DNA from: Barthelona sp. PCE
Lineage: Eukaryota > Metamonada: BaSk clade
Direction: 5' to 3'
Assembly (NCBI GenBank): GCA_040285745.1
Contig: JAUFOR010000007.1
Location: 62,001-126,000 of the forward strand
DNA length: 64,000 nucleotides
Shown piece after piece: positions 50,688 to 60,175 of the stretch (position 1 is its first letter; every line of letters begins with the position of its first letter). The translations under genes were made by a program, and so were the position numbers. The notes beneath the pieces are model-generated. The model was not told where the DNA came from, did not search any database, and worked only from the letters and a program-made list of their open reading frames with translations.

Positions 50688-50697
50688 CCTTTTCAAT
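50688..50697 (+). promoter_or_regulatory. M5-like element of intron-containing coiled-coil gene
   Basis: CCTTTTCAAT, 23 nt before the ATG at 50721, supporting the 11-codon first exon. Confidence 0.55.
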
Positions 50698-50720
50698 TCA
50701 TTTTTTTGGGGTTTAAAGTA

Positions 50721-51864
50721 ATGGACGAATTCACTGACTTCATGAAAGAAGAGGTATGTTATTTTGATGAGTTGCAAGACAACTAACCTTTAGATGAGGG
50801 AGTTAGCCGAGAAAGAAGCGGTTCTCGCTGATTTTGACAACAATGAGGATGTGCGCTTGGCAATGCGGATGCGCGATCTGCTGGAAGAGAACTCTACGCT
50901 TCTGAGTAAGCTCAAGGTTTCTCAATCGGAAATTAACAGGCTGAAGAGTTCTAAAAAGACTCCTCAAACATATTTACATGAAGTCAAGGCACTTGAGTCA
51001 CAGACATCATATCTTGAGCGTGAATTAGACGTTTTAAAGGAAAACAATCACACATTGGAGCAAACATTGCAGTTGAAGGAAATTGCGCTTAATAACATGG
51101 AGAGCAAACTTTCAAATCAATCAGAGTTCCCAGAAGAGGAAGTTATTCGACTCAAAAATGCATTGAAACAAAAGGAAAGTGAGCTTAAGATGCAAATTAA
51201 GGAAAACAACACTTTGAAGCGTATTCAAGATCGCAAGGATAAAACTATCTTGGAATTGAATGCAGCTCTTGAAAGTGAGGATGGTCCACGCAGTGTCAAA
51301 CATTTTGAGAACGAGAAGCGTGTTTTAACTGCTGAAATTGACCGTTTAAAAACAGCTTTGAAGCAGATCCGTAGCACTCAGAACCATGCCTTGCACAGAG
51401 AAGGTCTTTTACAATCTAAAATGGATGCACTAGGACTCGCTATCAATGATATTAAGGGATGCCGAGACATTCAAACAGTTTTCAAGTCGATCAAGAAAAC
51501 AGCAAACGTCAGCGAGATCGATGTCGAATTCCCAGGTCCCAAGTTGCCGTTACCCGTGTTTGATCTTCTTGTCTGCGAACTTGAAAAGCAAAAGAGCCTC
51601 AACAAGGAAAGGGAGGACGAGATCATGATGGGCCTCGAGACCATTGAAAGATTGGAGAAAAGCGTTGATGTCCTAGAAGCAAAGATCAGAACTGACAAGC
51701 GCACAACCAAGCTGAAGATCAACAAGCAAACTAATACAATTCAGAAACTCGAACAGGAAATCGAAAACCGTGACACTCTGTACAAGAACAATGAAAACGT
51801 ATTAAAATCCGAAATCTTCCATTTAAGGGAGCAAATTGGTAAGTTACAACAACGTTTACGTTAA
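50721..51864 (+). CDS. Coiled-coil protein, two exons, unrecognised
   Basis: Exon 1 is 50721-50753 (MDEFTDFMKEE) and exon 2 is 50794-51864, giving 367 residues. Almost the whole chain is coiled coil, rich in E, K, L and N, with a proline-containing break near residues 255-270 (EFPGPKLPLPVF). No enzyme motif, signal or membrane span is seen. The layout suits a cytoskeletal or basal-body component, but I cannot name a family. Exon 2 itself starts with ATG, so an unspliced reading would give a near-full protein; the promoter and clean splice signals favour the two-exon form. The last codons overlap the end of the convergent Frag1-like gene. Confidence 0.75.
50754..50793 (+). other. Very short intron (40 nt)
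   Basis: Donor GTATGT, acceptor ACTAACCTTTAG with fused branch site; phase 0. At 40 nt it is near the lower limit for spliceosomal introns. Confidence 0.88.
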
Positions 51865-52533
51865 AATAAATATTTTTTGTTCCTTATAGTCAAAGTTAAA
51901 GGTGAAAAAGAATAAAATTAGATGAAACATAAAAAGATACTCACATATTACCCCAAAACTGAGCCAGAACTTGGCAAGAGATGGGTTTGATGTGTGGAAT
52001 ATGAGGTCTATGAGACTTCCAACCAAAAATCCAAACAGACAGTATAGATAACTAATGAGGTTAAACACACGAAACTTAAACAGGCGCATAGATGAGAATG
52101 GAATTGTGTCGCATTTGTGCGAATGAAATTCGAGGCGAGTGAATACAATCATCTGAACTATGAGACATAACCAATGGCAGTTAGCGAGAATCATGTGAAT
52201 TATGAGATTTATGGGACTAACAACTATACCTAGTCCAGCTAAAAAGGCGCCGGCCAATACTCCAGACCTTAAAAATAGAATTATTGACTTCTTCTTTGAC
52301 TTATCCTCGATTACTGAGAAAAGAAAGATGCTGTAGAAGTATGTCAGGTGAGAGATAACGTACCCTCCAACAACGCATCCGACAAGGAATACCCCGTAGC
52401 CATATCCTTCAGAACCCATTTCTGAAACGGTAAATGGAAATGGATGATCGTCTATGTTCAGCAAAGCGCTTAAAAACAGGTATAGCGGTGTCCATATTAG
52501 AACAAAAACTGCAAGGAACCTTGGATAATTCAT
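51856..52533 (-). CDS. Frag1/DRAM/Sfk1-like polytopic membrane protein
   Basis: 225 residues with about six membrane segments. The early pattern (a first span, then a lumenal loop with a HPFPFTVSEMG-type sequence, then GxxxGGYV in span 2) and the final aromatic span before a short tail resemble the Frag1/DRAM/Sfk1 family, whose members act in GPI-anchor remodelling, autophagy or lipid distribution. The assignment is moderate. The ATG at 52533 is used; the frame is open a little further but without another ATG. Its 3' end overlaps the convergent gene by 9 nt. Confidence 0.55.
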   Translation of the reverse strand: MNYPRFLAVFVLIWTPLYLFLSALLNIDDHPFPFTVSEMGSEGYGYGVFLVGCVVGGYVISHLTYFYSIFLFSVIEDKSKKKSIILFLRSGVLAGAFLAGLGIVVSPINLIIHMILANCHWLCLIVQMIVFTRLEFHSHKCDTIPFSSMRLFKFRVFNLISYLYCLFGFLVGSLIDLIFHTSNPSLAKFWLSFGVICEYLFMFHLILFFFTFNFDYKEQKIFILT

Positions 52534-52724
52534 TGCAGCTGAAATGGAGGAAAGAAAACAAGAAAACAGTTGCAAACTTTACTTAAAGTTTTTTTATCAG
52601 GCTTAACATGCATTTAAAAGATCAATATTTATCCAAAACGTATTAAAGTATTAATAAAAAGATTTTAAACTTAAAACAGGTAATTGCCAGTTTATCTATC
52701 TCAACATAGGCACAAAAAATAATG

Positions 52725-54308
52725 TTATTCTACACATATTGGGTTCATCTGGGAACCTAGAGGTGAAAAAAGGAAGGAATCCTGAGTCATGGAGTAAGTC
52801 TGAGCAGGTGAGGGCGACCATCTGGGTGAAGTTTGAGATGTGGGAGACATTATAGGAGACATCACTGGTGATGTCTGGGTGTCCTGTGTGGGTGAAATCA
52901 TATCAAACGTCAGTAAACTAGGTTGCTCCTGACTGCGACTCTTTCTCCTCTTCTTCTTCTTCTTCTTCTGAGGGCTCACGCACTGTGAAAAGGAAGGGTA
53001 ATCGTGTAAAGTGTGCTGGGAACGGGGCTTCTTGGATCCAATTTCCCGGTGCAATGGAGTTCCGAAAAGTTGTGTGCAAATGCTACTGTCGCGTTCGAGG
53101 TATAGCGACTGTGACTGTGTGTAAGGGCTTTGCGACATACTGACGGGCCTCTTTCTGGTAACGGAGAGGGAAGGCGTTACGAATCTAGAAAGATTCTTCA
53201 CATTGTTGCTTGAATACGGTCGCTCAGCTTTGAAATTGAAAGGCTTTGGCTCCTCCAACAAATCAAACATTAGGGGCACCTCGTACAGCAAATCCGCAGG
53301 AATGACAATACTGCACTCATACCCGTTGGTGCGAATTCCGCGATCATCGTTCCCGAGAGCGCTGATGCTGAGGTTGTGCGACCCAACCATAATGTATTTA
53401 AGCACACCGCCCGTGAACAGATAGAATACCTTAGCGTGGCTCATAGTTCCCTTTTTAAAAGGCATGAAACGGCACAGCACTCCAGACTCTTCTGCAGCAT
53501 CTATTGAGGGCTGGAAAAAACACTTCCCCTGCTCCTCTATACCGTTATTGACGCAATACTGAAGCGAAGGCCAGTACACAAAAACATTCTGCTTGTGATT
53601 GACATCCTTGACATGCAAAGTCTCTTTTAACTGGTCAATGAAGCTATCGTGCAGCGATCCTATGCTGGACACTGATATGTGGACCTCATCTATGATACAT
53701 TCGCCGCCAATATCGACGATTGGGCTGGCTTGATTAGGTACGGTTGTGAGAAGCCGTATCCTATCATCTAGGAAAGAAAAATCAAAGCCGAGGATGACCT
53801 CAGACGGTATACCGCAGTCCTGTAGGAACGCATAAAGGTCATTTCTGAATGTATTACTTGCATATCTGTTCTTACTAACGCGACCAATCTTTGCAGGGAG
53901 ATCTTTATACCAAAAAGCATTTACGCTTCTTTGGAAGTCGCCAATCACCAGGTTAGCGCTTGTTATGACCAAACGCATCGAGTTATCTGGAAAGAAAATC
54001 ATCCAAATCTTTGGATGAAAACACTCCGTAGCACAAGTTTCCACTTCATGAATTGTTGTATTGTTGATTGTATACACGTCCCGCGGACAAAAATCATCCT
54101 GCGGATGTGAATAAATAGTTATTGGACAAGAAATTGTAAGAGATGCAAGAATTTCTGCAAGAGAATGATCGTATCGGTATGACGTCAGTATGCACGACGA
54201 TGGGAGTAGTATTTGTGAATCAGACACCTTCTTAAAGATGCTCTTGACTTGTTTCAACCCATTGTCTCCATTGGAAAAGAAAACGTGCTCATTCAGTTCT
54301 ATATTCAT
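52725..54308 (-). CDS. TDP1: Tyrosyl-DNA phosphodiesterase 1 with a low-complexity tail
   Basis: Repairs topoisomerase I and other 3' adducts on DNA. The 527-residue protein has both HKN catalytic motifs: H98-x-K100 with N119 (FHPKIWM...TSANL) and H291-x-K293 with N312 (SHAKVFY...GSHNLS). The catalytic core ends near residue 360 (VPLMFDLLEEPKPF). About 165 residues then follow that are unusual for TDP1: S/Q/P-rich with a lysine run (encoded by a CTT repeat on the plus strand) and repeats of MSP/TSP, a possible nuclear-localisation and phosphorylation region. In most TDP1 proteins the extra segment is N-terminal, so the placement is odd. Confidence 0.9.
   Translation of the reverse strand: MNIELNEHVFFSNGDNGLKQVKSIFKKVSDSQILLPSSCILTSYRYDHSLAEILASLTISCPITIYSHPQDDFCPRDVYTINNTTIHEVETCATECFHPKIWMIFFPDNSMRLVITSANLVIGDFQRSVNAFWYKDLPAKIGRVSKNRYASNTFRNDLYAFLQDCGIPSEVILGFDFSFLDDRIRLLTTVPNQASPIVDIGGECIIDEVHISVSSIGSLHDSFIDQLKETLHVKDVNHKQNVFVYWPSLQYCVNNGIEEQGKCFFQPSIDAAEESGVLCRFMPFKKGTMSHAKVFYLFTGGVLKYIMVGSHNLSISALGNDDRGIRTNGYECSIVIPADLLYEVPLMFDLLEEPKPFNFKAERPYSSNNVKNLSRFVTPSLSVTRKRPVSMSQSPYTQSQSLYLERDSSICTQLFGTPLHREIGSKKPRSQHTLHDYPSFSQCVSPQKKKKKKRRKSRSQEQPSLLTFDMISPTQDTQTSPVMSPIMSPTSQTSPRWSPSPAQTYSMTQDSFLFSPLGSQMNPICVE
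52950..52969 (+). repeat. CTT microsatellite in TDP1 coding sequence
   Basis: Six CTT units plus CT on the plus strand, read on the minus strand as a run of lysines (KKKKKK) in the TDP1 tail. Confidence 0.85.
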
Positions 54309-54402
54309 TGTATTTGCATTGAAAGAATATAGTTATTGAAAAGGCGCAAAAATTATATAACAAAAAATTCTCAGAATCAACGTTTTCATTTAATGTTTGT
54401 GT

Positions 54403-55614
54403 TTATTTCTTGTTAAAGACACCAGAAAATCTCTTAATGAAGTCATATGATGTGTTGGGGATCACATAAAAGATTGGGAAATAGGGAACCATATAGCGAT
54501 CATGCGTAACCATACTGTGAAGTGTTTTGTTTTTTGGAATCTTAACCAATCGCGTTGATTTCTCCACCATAGGTACCAATTCAAGGTTCTCAATACTTTT
54601 ATCTTCGACAGAAACATCGTCATTGAAGTATTTGCAAATGGGAAGTGTCCAGTTCGTTTTGAAATAGAAATCAACAGAGTCAACTGTGTATCTTCCGTCC
54701 TTGTCCCACGTCGCCGGTGGTGCGCTTGGGCCAAATATTGTGTTAGCAAGCTCATGGAACGTCACGCTGGCCTCAACGTTGTGCAAGTAATCATTTTGCT
54801 CTGTTTCGGGATAGAGAAGCATCAACGGGAACGAGTATGTGCCCTCCTTTTCGTTGATGATAAACTCCGACTGGGGCAGTGTAGTTTGCATGGGAAGCAT
54901 GGGGAGACCAAGTGTAACACCAATGCGCTTCAATGGTTCATAATAGTCGTACTTCTGTAGTGTCTGCTCCGACTCCGTCTTCTGTTTAAGCAATAATTCG
55001 ATCTGAGCAGCGAGCTTCTTGAACGGCACGTTGTCGGGCTGATGGTCTATGGCCATGTTAACATATGAGTGCGCCTCTTCAAGCTTTGACAGCTGGATGC
55101 ACGCCTTGGCAGCACGGAACATACTCTTAAAATGCTCAGCATCAATTCTTAAAGCAAGTTGACTCGATTCAAGGGAAGAACGCCAGTTTTCCATGTATAG
55201 ATATGCCTGAGCACGGTTAGAAAGCAGGGCTACCCGCAGTTTATCATTGTCGAAATCTTCCTGAAGACCTTTGGTATAATGATGACAGGCATTCATGATC
55301 ATTTGACGTGTTCTCACTCGTAGATATGTGTGTAAACAGTCATTACCGGACTTCTTGCACTGCTCTGCCCTATCCTCAGGTGTAGAATCGGAATACATGA
55401 TAGATTGCAATGCTTCCATACCTTGTGCAAGGTTTGGATTATCTTTCGCATCGTTGGGGTTTGCAAATAGAGGCATGTCCTCAATTGGAGCAACTCCCTG
55501 CATTGGATCAGTACCCTGGGGCAAAACAGATCGATCAAGCCCTTCATGAGGTACAAATTCTGTTTTTTCTGGTTCTGGAGCAACCATAACCTTGAGTTCC
55601 TTTCCCTCAGTCAT
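54403..55614 (-). CDS. TTC4: TTC4/CNS1 Hsp90 co-chaperone
   Basis: TPR protein that links Hsp90/Hsp70 clients; Cns1 in yeast acts on elongation factor 2. The 403-residue protein has three TPR repeats (about 75-200; residues such as NRAQAYLYMENW and the AKACIQLSKLEEA repeat), a linker helix and the C-terminal wheel domain of the family (FPLMLLYPETEQNDY, DVSVEDKSIENLELVPMV, and a final FYVIP). The family usually ends in this way. Confidence 0.88.
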   Translation of the reverse strand: MTEGKELKVMVAPEPEKTEFVPHEGLDRSVLPQGTDPMQGVAPIEDMPLFANPNDAKDNPNLAQGMEALQSIMYSDSTPEDRAEQCKKSGNDCLHTYLRVRTRQMIMNACHHYTKGLQEDFDNDKLRVALLSNRAQAYLYMENWRSSLESSQLALRIDAEHFKSMFRAAKACIQLSKLEEAHSYVNMAIDHQPDNVPFKKLAAQIELLLKQKTESEQTLQKYDYYEPLKRIGVTLGLPMLPMQTTLPQSEFIINEKEGTYSFPLMLLYPETEQNDYLHNVEASVTFHELANTIFGPSAPPATWDKDGRYTVDSVDFYFKTNWTLPICKYFNDDVSVEDKSIENLELVPMVEKSTRLVKIPKNKTLHSMVTHDRYMVPYFPIFYVIPNTSYDFIKRFSGVFNKK

Positions 55615-55694
55615 TAAAAAAGTTGTTAATTGTGATGAACAAAAGAAAAAGTAGTAAATCGATTACCAATAAATGATATTTACAAACGTAGTTC

Positions 55695-58160
55695 TCAAGC
55701 TCCAACAAAGCAGTCAATGAAGGAAACAACATCATGTTTGAAAGAAGGAAGCAGATCGAGTAAATTCAATACATAATCTCTGAAAAGAACAATTGTGTCG
55801 CGGATGTTTGAATTGTGAATGGTGTTGTACAGTTCGGAATCAACCTCACTGTAATTCTTATATTGCTTGAAAGCATCCAACAGCTCATTGTATTGCTCAT
55901 CAGTTACACTGGCAAACTCCAAAATGTTTTTGTGAATGGTGTCCAGACTACGATCATCAATATTAGCGTTCCAGATAGAGTCTGGACTGCGTGCAAACTT
56001 GCGCAACGAGAGCTCTTTGACAGAACAAGTACCAAACGCAAGGAAGGGAGCAAGAATATCACGTACAACCATGAAGTCCAGGTTTTCATCGTTAAACATA
56101 GTGGGACTAGCAAAGTAGTCTGTGTAACAGTGAGAGATAATATCACGTGCCTCAGTGGTTGTGAGCTTCTCGGTGCCCTTAAAGTCAAGCTCCAAACCAA
56201 AGTCGAAGGAGTAAATCTCCTTCATCGTTGCCATTGCTTCAGCCATAACGATCAAGATAATACTGCTATCATGCGCGCGGTACACAAGATCGCGGACAAA
56301 GCCTTTCATGTCTGGGTTGTAACCTGATCTTTCATCGTAACCGATGAGCGATTCAACATCGGTAAGTACGAGGACTGCTCTGTCGCAACCAGTCGCCATG
56401 CTGAAATGTGCTGAGATCTTGGCCATTCGGTCGCGCGGGGCCTCCTGGCGATAATCCTTGCCATCGATGAGCTTCACAAAGTTTGGTCGCAGGTCCTTGA
56501 GAACCTTGAACATAAAGTTGCGGGCGTCTGTCCTGCGTGTGTCACCTGTGAGTAGGATCGAAGCACCCTCATTGTAATCGAGCTGAACTGAGACGTACTC
56601 CTCGAACTGTTGTTTGTATGACGTGAGAAGATCAGAATATGGCTTGAACGTGACCTTATCTGCCTCATCAAAGAACTTCTGGGCACCGTGTGTGGATGAT
56701 ACCAACTGTAATGCGTTTAACAGATGCTCTTGTCTTACCACGAACAAATCATCACCGTAATCCCTCTCCATTGATGCAGCTAGAGTACGTGCATCCTGGA
56801 ACGCAAGCATCTGTGCCTGGGTACAAACAGAACGGATGTCTGCGCCTGAATAGTTGGGTGTTCTTCTCGCCATCTCAACCAGGTCGACGTCTTCAGCAAA
56901 GTAGGGAGTCAGTCTCTGTGAGTGAATTGCAAAAATGTTTTGACGCCCATTAAAGTCGGGGAGCGGAATCTCGAGCTGAATTTCGAAACGACCGGGTCTC
57001 AACAGAGCCTCATCGATGAGATCTCTTCTGTTTGTCATACCAATGACGATGAAGTTGTCGAACAGCTCAACACCCTCCATGATTGCCAACAACTGGTTGA
57101 TGATACCGTCTGTGTTGGCGCCTGAACCTGACATGTTACGCTGTCGAGTGATGGCATCAATCTCATCGAGTATAATGAGGTGGAGGTCTGCAAACTCTCC
57201 ATTCTCATCAAAATCCTTCTTCGCTTCTGCAAACAGGTTACGGATATTCTCCTCAGCCTGACCAACGTATTTGTTGAGAATCTCGGTTGCCGCCTTAATG
57301 ACGGGCTTACGCGTCTTGAGTATCTCACCAATAGTACGTGCCAGGAGGGTCTTTCCATTACCAGGAGGACCGTACAGCAGGAGGCCGATGGGAGGGCGAT
57401 ACCGTTCATCCTTGAGAGAGGCAGGTGTCATTCGTGGGTATAGCAGGGATGTGATGATTCGCTTAAACATGTTGTCCATGCCACCGATACCCTTCTGCTG
57501 AAGAATAGAGCCCATGTCGTCAACGATTTTCTGAATGTTTCGATTTTCTTTGAAGTTGACACCGTCAGAGCCATCGTACACGATAGTGCACTTTTCTACG
57601 TTGGAGGGGAGCCTGCCGATAGTTTCCTCGTGAATGCATTTCATTTCGCTTACAGTTGCTATCAAGTTGTTACCTTGGTACTGAAAAAGAATGTTTGACC
57701 CTAAATCAATTGGAGCACCATCCAGAGCTTCCAATACCGCTGCCTCGAATACCTCCATGGTCTCCCTTGTGATAACAATGTTATCATGCTTCTTAGCAAG
57801 ATGTGCAATTGTAAAAGTTACATTGCTGATGCGTCCGATTTGATCATCGGATACTGGTTCGAGAATCATGTTCTGTCCGTCGAGACTGCTTCCTCCACGA
57901 ACACGAATTGTGATTCCCAATGAAGTACGTTGGGGACCGCTCATATAAACCTTTCCATCAACACCCTCGCATACTTCAAACTTAAAAATGTGCTTATGCT
58001 CAGGTTTGTTAACGTTAGTGAGGAAACCAAAACCGTGCGGAGGTAAAATTCGTGTGGGATCGGAATTGACATACATACGATGTTTATATGCCAATGATGT
58101 GCTTGAATGAGTACCCACACCGTAAATGATGGGCGATGCTTCACTTTTTGGATCGGACAT
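55695..58160 (-). CDS. NSF: NSF AAA ATPase with a degenerate D2 nucleotide site
   Basis: NSF disassembles SNARE complexes with alpha-SNAP. The 821-residue protein has the N-domain (about 1-200), D1 with Walker A GPPGNGKT (264-271), Walker B LIILDEIDA and a full second region of homology (MTNRRDLIDEALLRPGRF), and a D2 domain. In D2 the Walker A position reads GDTRRTDAR from residue 539, with no GKT, and the Walker B region reads LVLTDVES instead of the usual VVVDDIE pattern. In other NSF proteins D2 binds ATP to hold the hexamer, so this loss is notable. A C-terminal extension is also present. The start follows a T-rich leader. Confidence 0.88.
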   Translation of the reverse strand: MSDPKSEASPIIYGVGTHSSTSLAYKHRMYVNSDPTRILPPHGFGFLTNVNKPEHKHIFKFEVCEGVDGKVYMSGPQRTSLGITIRVRGGSSLDGQNMILEPVSDDQIGRISNVTFTIAHLAKKHDNIVITRETMEVFEAAVLEALDGAPIDLGSNILFQYQGNNLIATVSEMKCIHEETIGRLPSNVEKCTIVYDGSDGVNFKENRNIQKIVDDMGSILQQKGIGGMDNMFKRIITSLLYPRMTPASLKDERYRPPIGLLLYGPPGNGKTLLARTIGEILKTRKPVIKAATEILNKYVGQAEENIRNLFAEAKKDFDENGEFADLHLIILDEIDAITRQRNMSGSGANTDGIINQLLAIMEGVELFDNFIVIGMTNRRDLIDEALLRPGRFEIQLEIPLPDFNGRQNIFAIHSQRLTPYFAEDVDLVEMARRTPNYSGADIRSVCTQAQMLAFQDARTLAASMERDYGDDLFVVRQEHLLNALQLVSSTHGAQKFFDEADKVTFKPYSDLLTSYKQQFEEYVSVQLDYNEGASILLTGDTRRTDARNFMFKVLKDLRPNFVKLIDGKDYRQEAPRDRMAKISAHFSMATGCDRAVLVLTDVESLIGYDERSGYNPDMKGFVRDLVYRAHDSSIILIVMAEAMATMKEIYSFDFGLELDFKGTEKLTTTEARDIISHCYTDYFASPTMFNDENLDFMVVRDILAPFLAFGTCSVKELSLRKFARSPDSIWNANIDDRSLDTIHKNILEFASVTDEQYNELLDAFKQYKNYSEVDSELYNTIHNSNIRDTIVLFRDYVLNLLDLLPSFKHDVVSFIDCFVGA

Positions 58161-58350
58161 TAAAAATGTGTAGCGAAATGGCAAAAGAAATGTTATACAA
58201 GCAGCTTGACGCTTCTGTTCTGGTTTTAGCAGCTTCAAGTTTCAGCTAGTCGTGTTGAGATACTTTAGAAAATTAAAAACAAAGGTTCTTGACCATAATT
58301 GTTGTAACATATTTTTCTTTGCATATCAGCCATATGTTTTAATTTAATTG

Positions 58351-60144
58351 ATGAATTTTACTCCAATGGTAGAGGACAGTGAAGGGGGCACACCAGGAGC
58401 GGCTACTAGCACTTTTCTCACAGATCTTATTATAGATAACGACGCAGAAGCTACAGAATTTGAAATCCCAGAGATGAGGGATGGGGGAAACGCACCTTAC
58501 ATTGAACTCCCAGATGAAATTAGGCTTTTAGATGTAATACATAGTATTATTCATCAGCGACAGATTCAAGATCCATATATTTGTGGAATTCTTGTTACAG
58601 ATCTTCTGTTGGAGTATTTTGCGTCGCTGTACTGGTTTTTTATGTTCGATGCGTTTGAGGACACATACATTGATGTACTATTAAACAAAAAGGAGTCTAC
58701 AGCACACAGTCCGTTGCTGGAGTTACGCGTCAACGAACAATATACGCGCCAAAAGCGCATGATGAAGCGAAGCGTCCGTAACATAGGTATGCTCATGATG
58801 AGTGTCAGCGAGCTTTTATTAACGAGCGTTCGTCCTTTTGTACCAAAGGCGCTGGACGTCATTGACTTCTCCCGTGTGTCAACTGCAAAACAGACAACGA
58901 CACCTAAGGATGAGGAGAAGGAACCACGCAGCATAATACACACAGTGTTGCACAGTCACCGCACACATCGTGTGATCCAGCAGCATAATATAATATTTAA
59001 CAAGAACCACAAGCCCCCGATCACGTATGTAACTCGTTCAGTGAAGCGATTAGGATCGAAGGATATTCAGGTTATCTTCGACAACTTCTTTGCTCTCCTG
59101 CCGGATATCAGTGCAGAGGTTGTCTTTACCCTGCTTGTTATAGCGCACCCGTACCAACGTGAGGCCTTGCAACAGCGCAGTTATGTTGTTACTTTACAGG
59201 AACAGCTGGGAGTTTTGTTAAGCGGTGTGAATAAGAGCGACAGTTATTATGAAAAAGCCATGGGGAGATGGAACAACGTCTTCCTCATCAACTTCTTCAA
59301 GAACTTTGATAAGCTGAATCTGATCAAAAACATGAAACACCGCATTGTAGAGAAGAACATCCAAAAATTGTTAAAAAGGTTGAAAAGAAAGAAATTTAAT
59401 CTACCCAATGAGCTAGAGGAGCTCAAAAATGAAATGCGAGGTATCAAAAACCGAAAGAAGAACTTCAAAAAAATCATGAACAATTTGAATGCAAAGGATT
59501 TCTATGAGTTGCGCAACGATAACGCTCTTGATACATATATGAAGGAGCGTTACGAGAACATATCACGGTACATTGAGGACAGCGTGTCATTGAAACGGAA
59601 TCAGCTCAGAAAGCTGAAAGTGTACAATCCAGAAGTTTCAACACGAGTACCCTCAAAGGAAACCCCAGTTCCAGTGGTGCCGACAATTAACCTTAAGAAG
59701 CTGAAGAAGGAACCAATTTTTGTGAGGAAAACAAATCGTTTCGATCTTAAAGGTACAACCAGGCTTGTTGACGCTCTTCTGACAAACAGAAATGTGAAAC
59801 GCAAGAAACCTTCTTCCGGTAAGGCTACCCGTATATTCTCTGCAGCTCCAAAGACCGAGCGTATTCAACGCGTGGAGAAAGGTTACAATAACACAGTTGT
59901 CCTAAACAATACACAACTGATACACAGGGACTATTCTTCGATAGCAGCTGCTCCTGAGTTGGATAAGGTGCGTAGTATAGTTACTAAATCAAAGAAGCGT
60001 GTGCAGACAGAGTTGAAGTTGCTCAGGAAAAGTACGGAAGAGCATTCAAAGGAGCTTAGTGATACGTTCAGCCGCATGACTTATATGGAAAGGAAGCAAT
60101 TAGCAGACCAATTGGCGGGTTTTAGGCAACCGTTTGAGGAGTAA
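58351..60144 (+). CDS. FAM227-like protein (tentative)
   Basis: 597 residues. A segment near 88-170 (LLLEYFASLYWFFMFDAF, then VNEQYTRQKRMM) has the look of the FAM227 FWWh region, in which a tryptophan-rich helix precedes a helical repeat. FAM227 proteins are found mainly in flagellates and are ciliary in animals. The rest is helical, with a very basic middle (LKRLKRKKFNL, about 345-400) and a lysine-rich C-terminus. No signal, membrane span or catalytic motif. The match is limited to the one region, so function is open. The ATG at 58351 is the first in frame; stop in TAAA. Confidence 0.5.
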   Translation: MNFTPMVEDSEGGTPGAATSTFLTDLIIDNDAEATEFEIPEMRDGGNAPYIELPDEIRLLDVIHSIIHQRQIQDPYICGILVTDLLLEYFASLYWFFMFDAFEDTYIDVLLNKKESTAHSPLLELRVNEQYTRQKRMMKRSVRNIGMLMMSVSELLLTSVRPFVPKALDVIDFSRVSTAKQTTTPKDEEKEPRSIIHTVLHSHRTHRVIQQHNIIFNKNHKPPITYVTRSVKRLGSKDIQVIFDNFFALLPDISAEVVFTLLVIAHPYQREALQQRSYVVTLQEQLGVLLSGVNKSDSYYEKAMGRWNNVFLINFFKNFDKLNLIKNMKHRIVEKNIQKLLKRLKRKKFNLPNELEELKNEMRGIKNRKKNFKKIMNNLNAKDFYELRNDNALDTYMKERYENISRYIEDSVSLKRNQLRKLKVYNPEVSTRVPSKETPVPVVPTINLKKLKKEPIFVRKTNRFDLKGTTRLVDALLTNRNVKRKKPSSGKATRIFSAAPKTERIQRVEKGYNNTVVLNNTQLIHRDYSSIAAAPELDKVRSIVTKSKKRVQTELKLLRKSTEEHSKELSDTFSRMTYMERKQLADQLAGFRQPFEE

Positions 60145-60175
60145 ACAATATTTTCACATTTTTTTATTCTATGTT

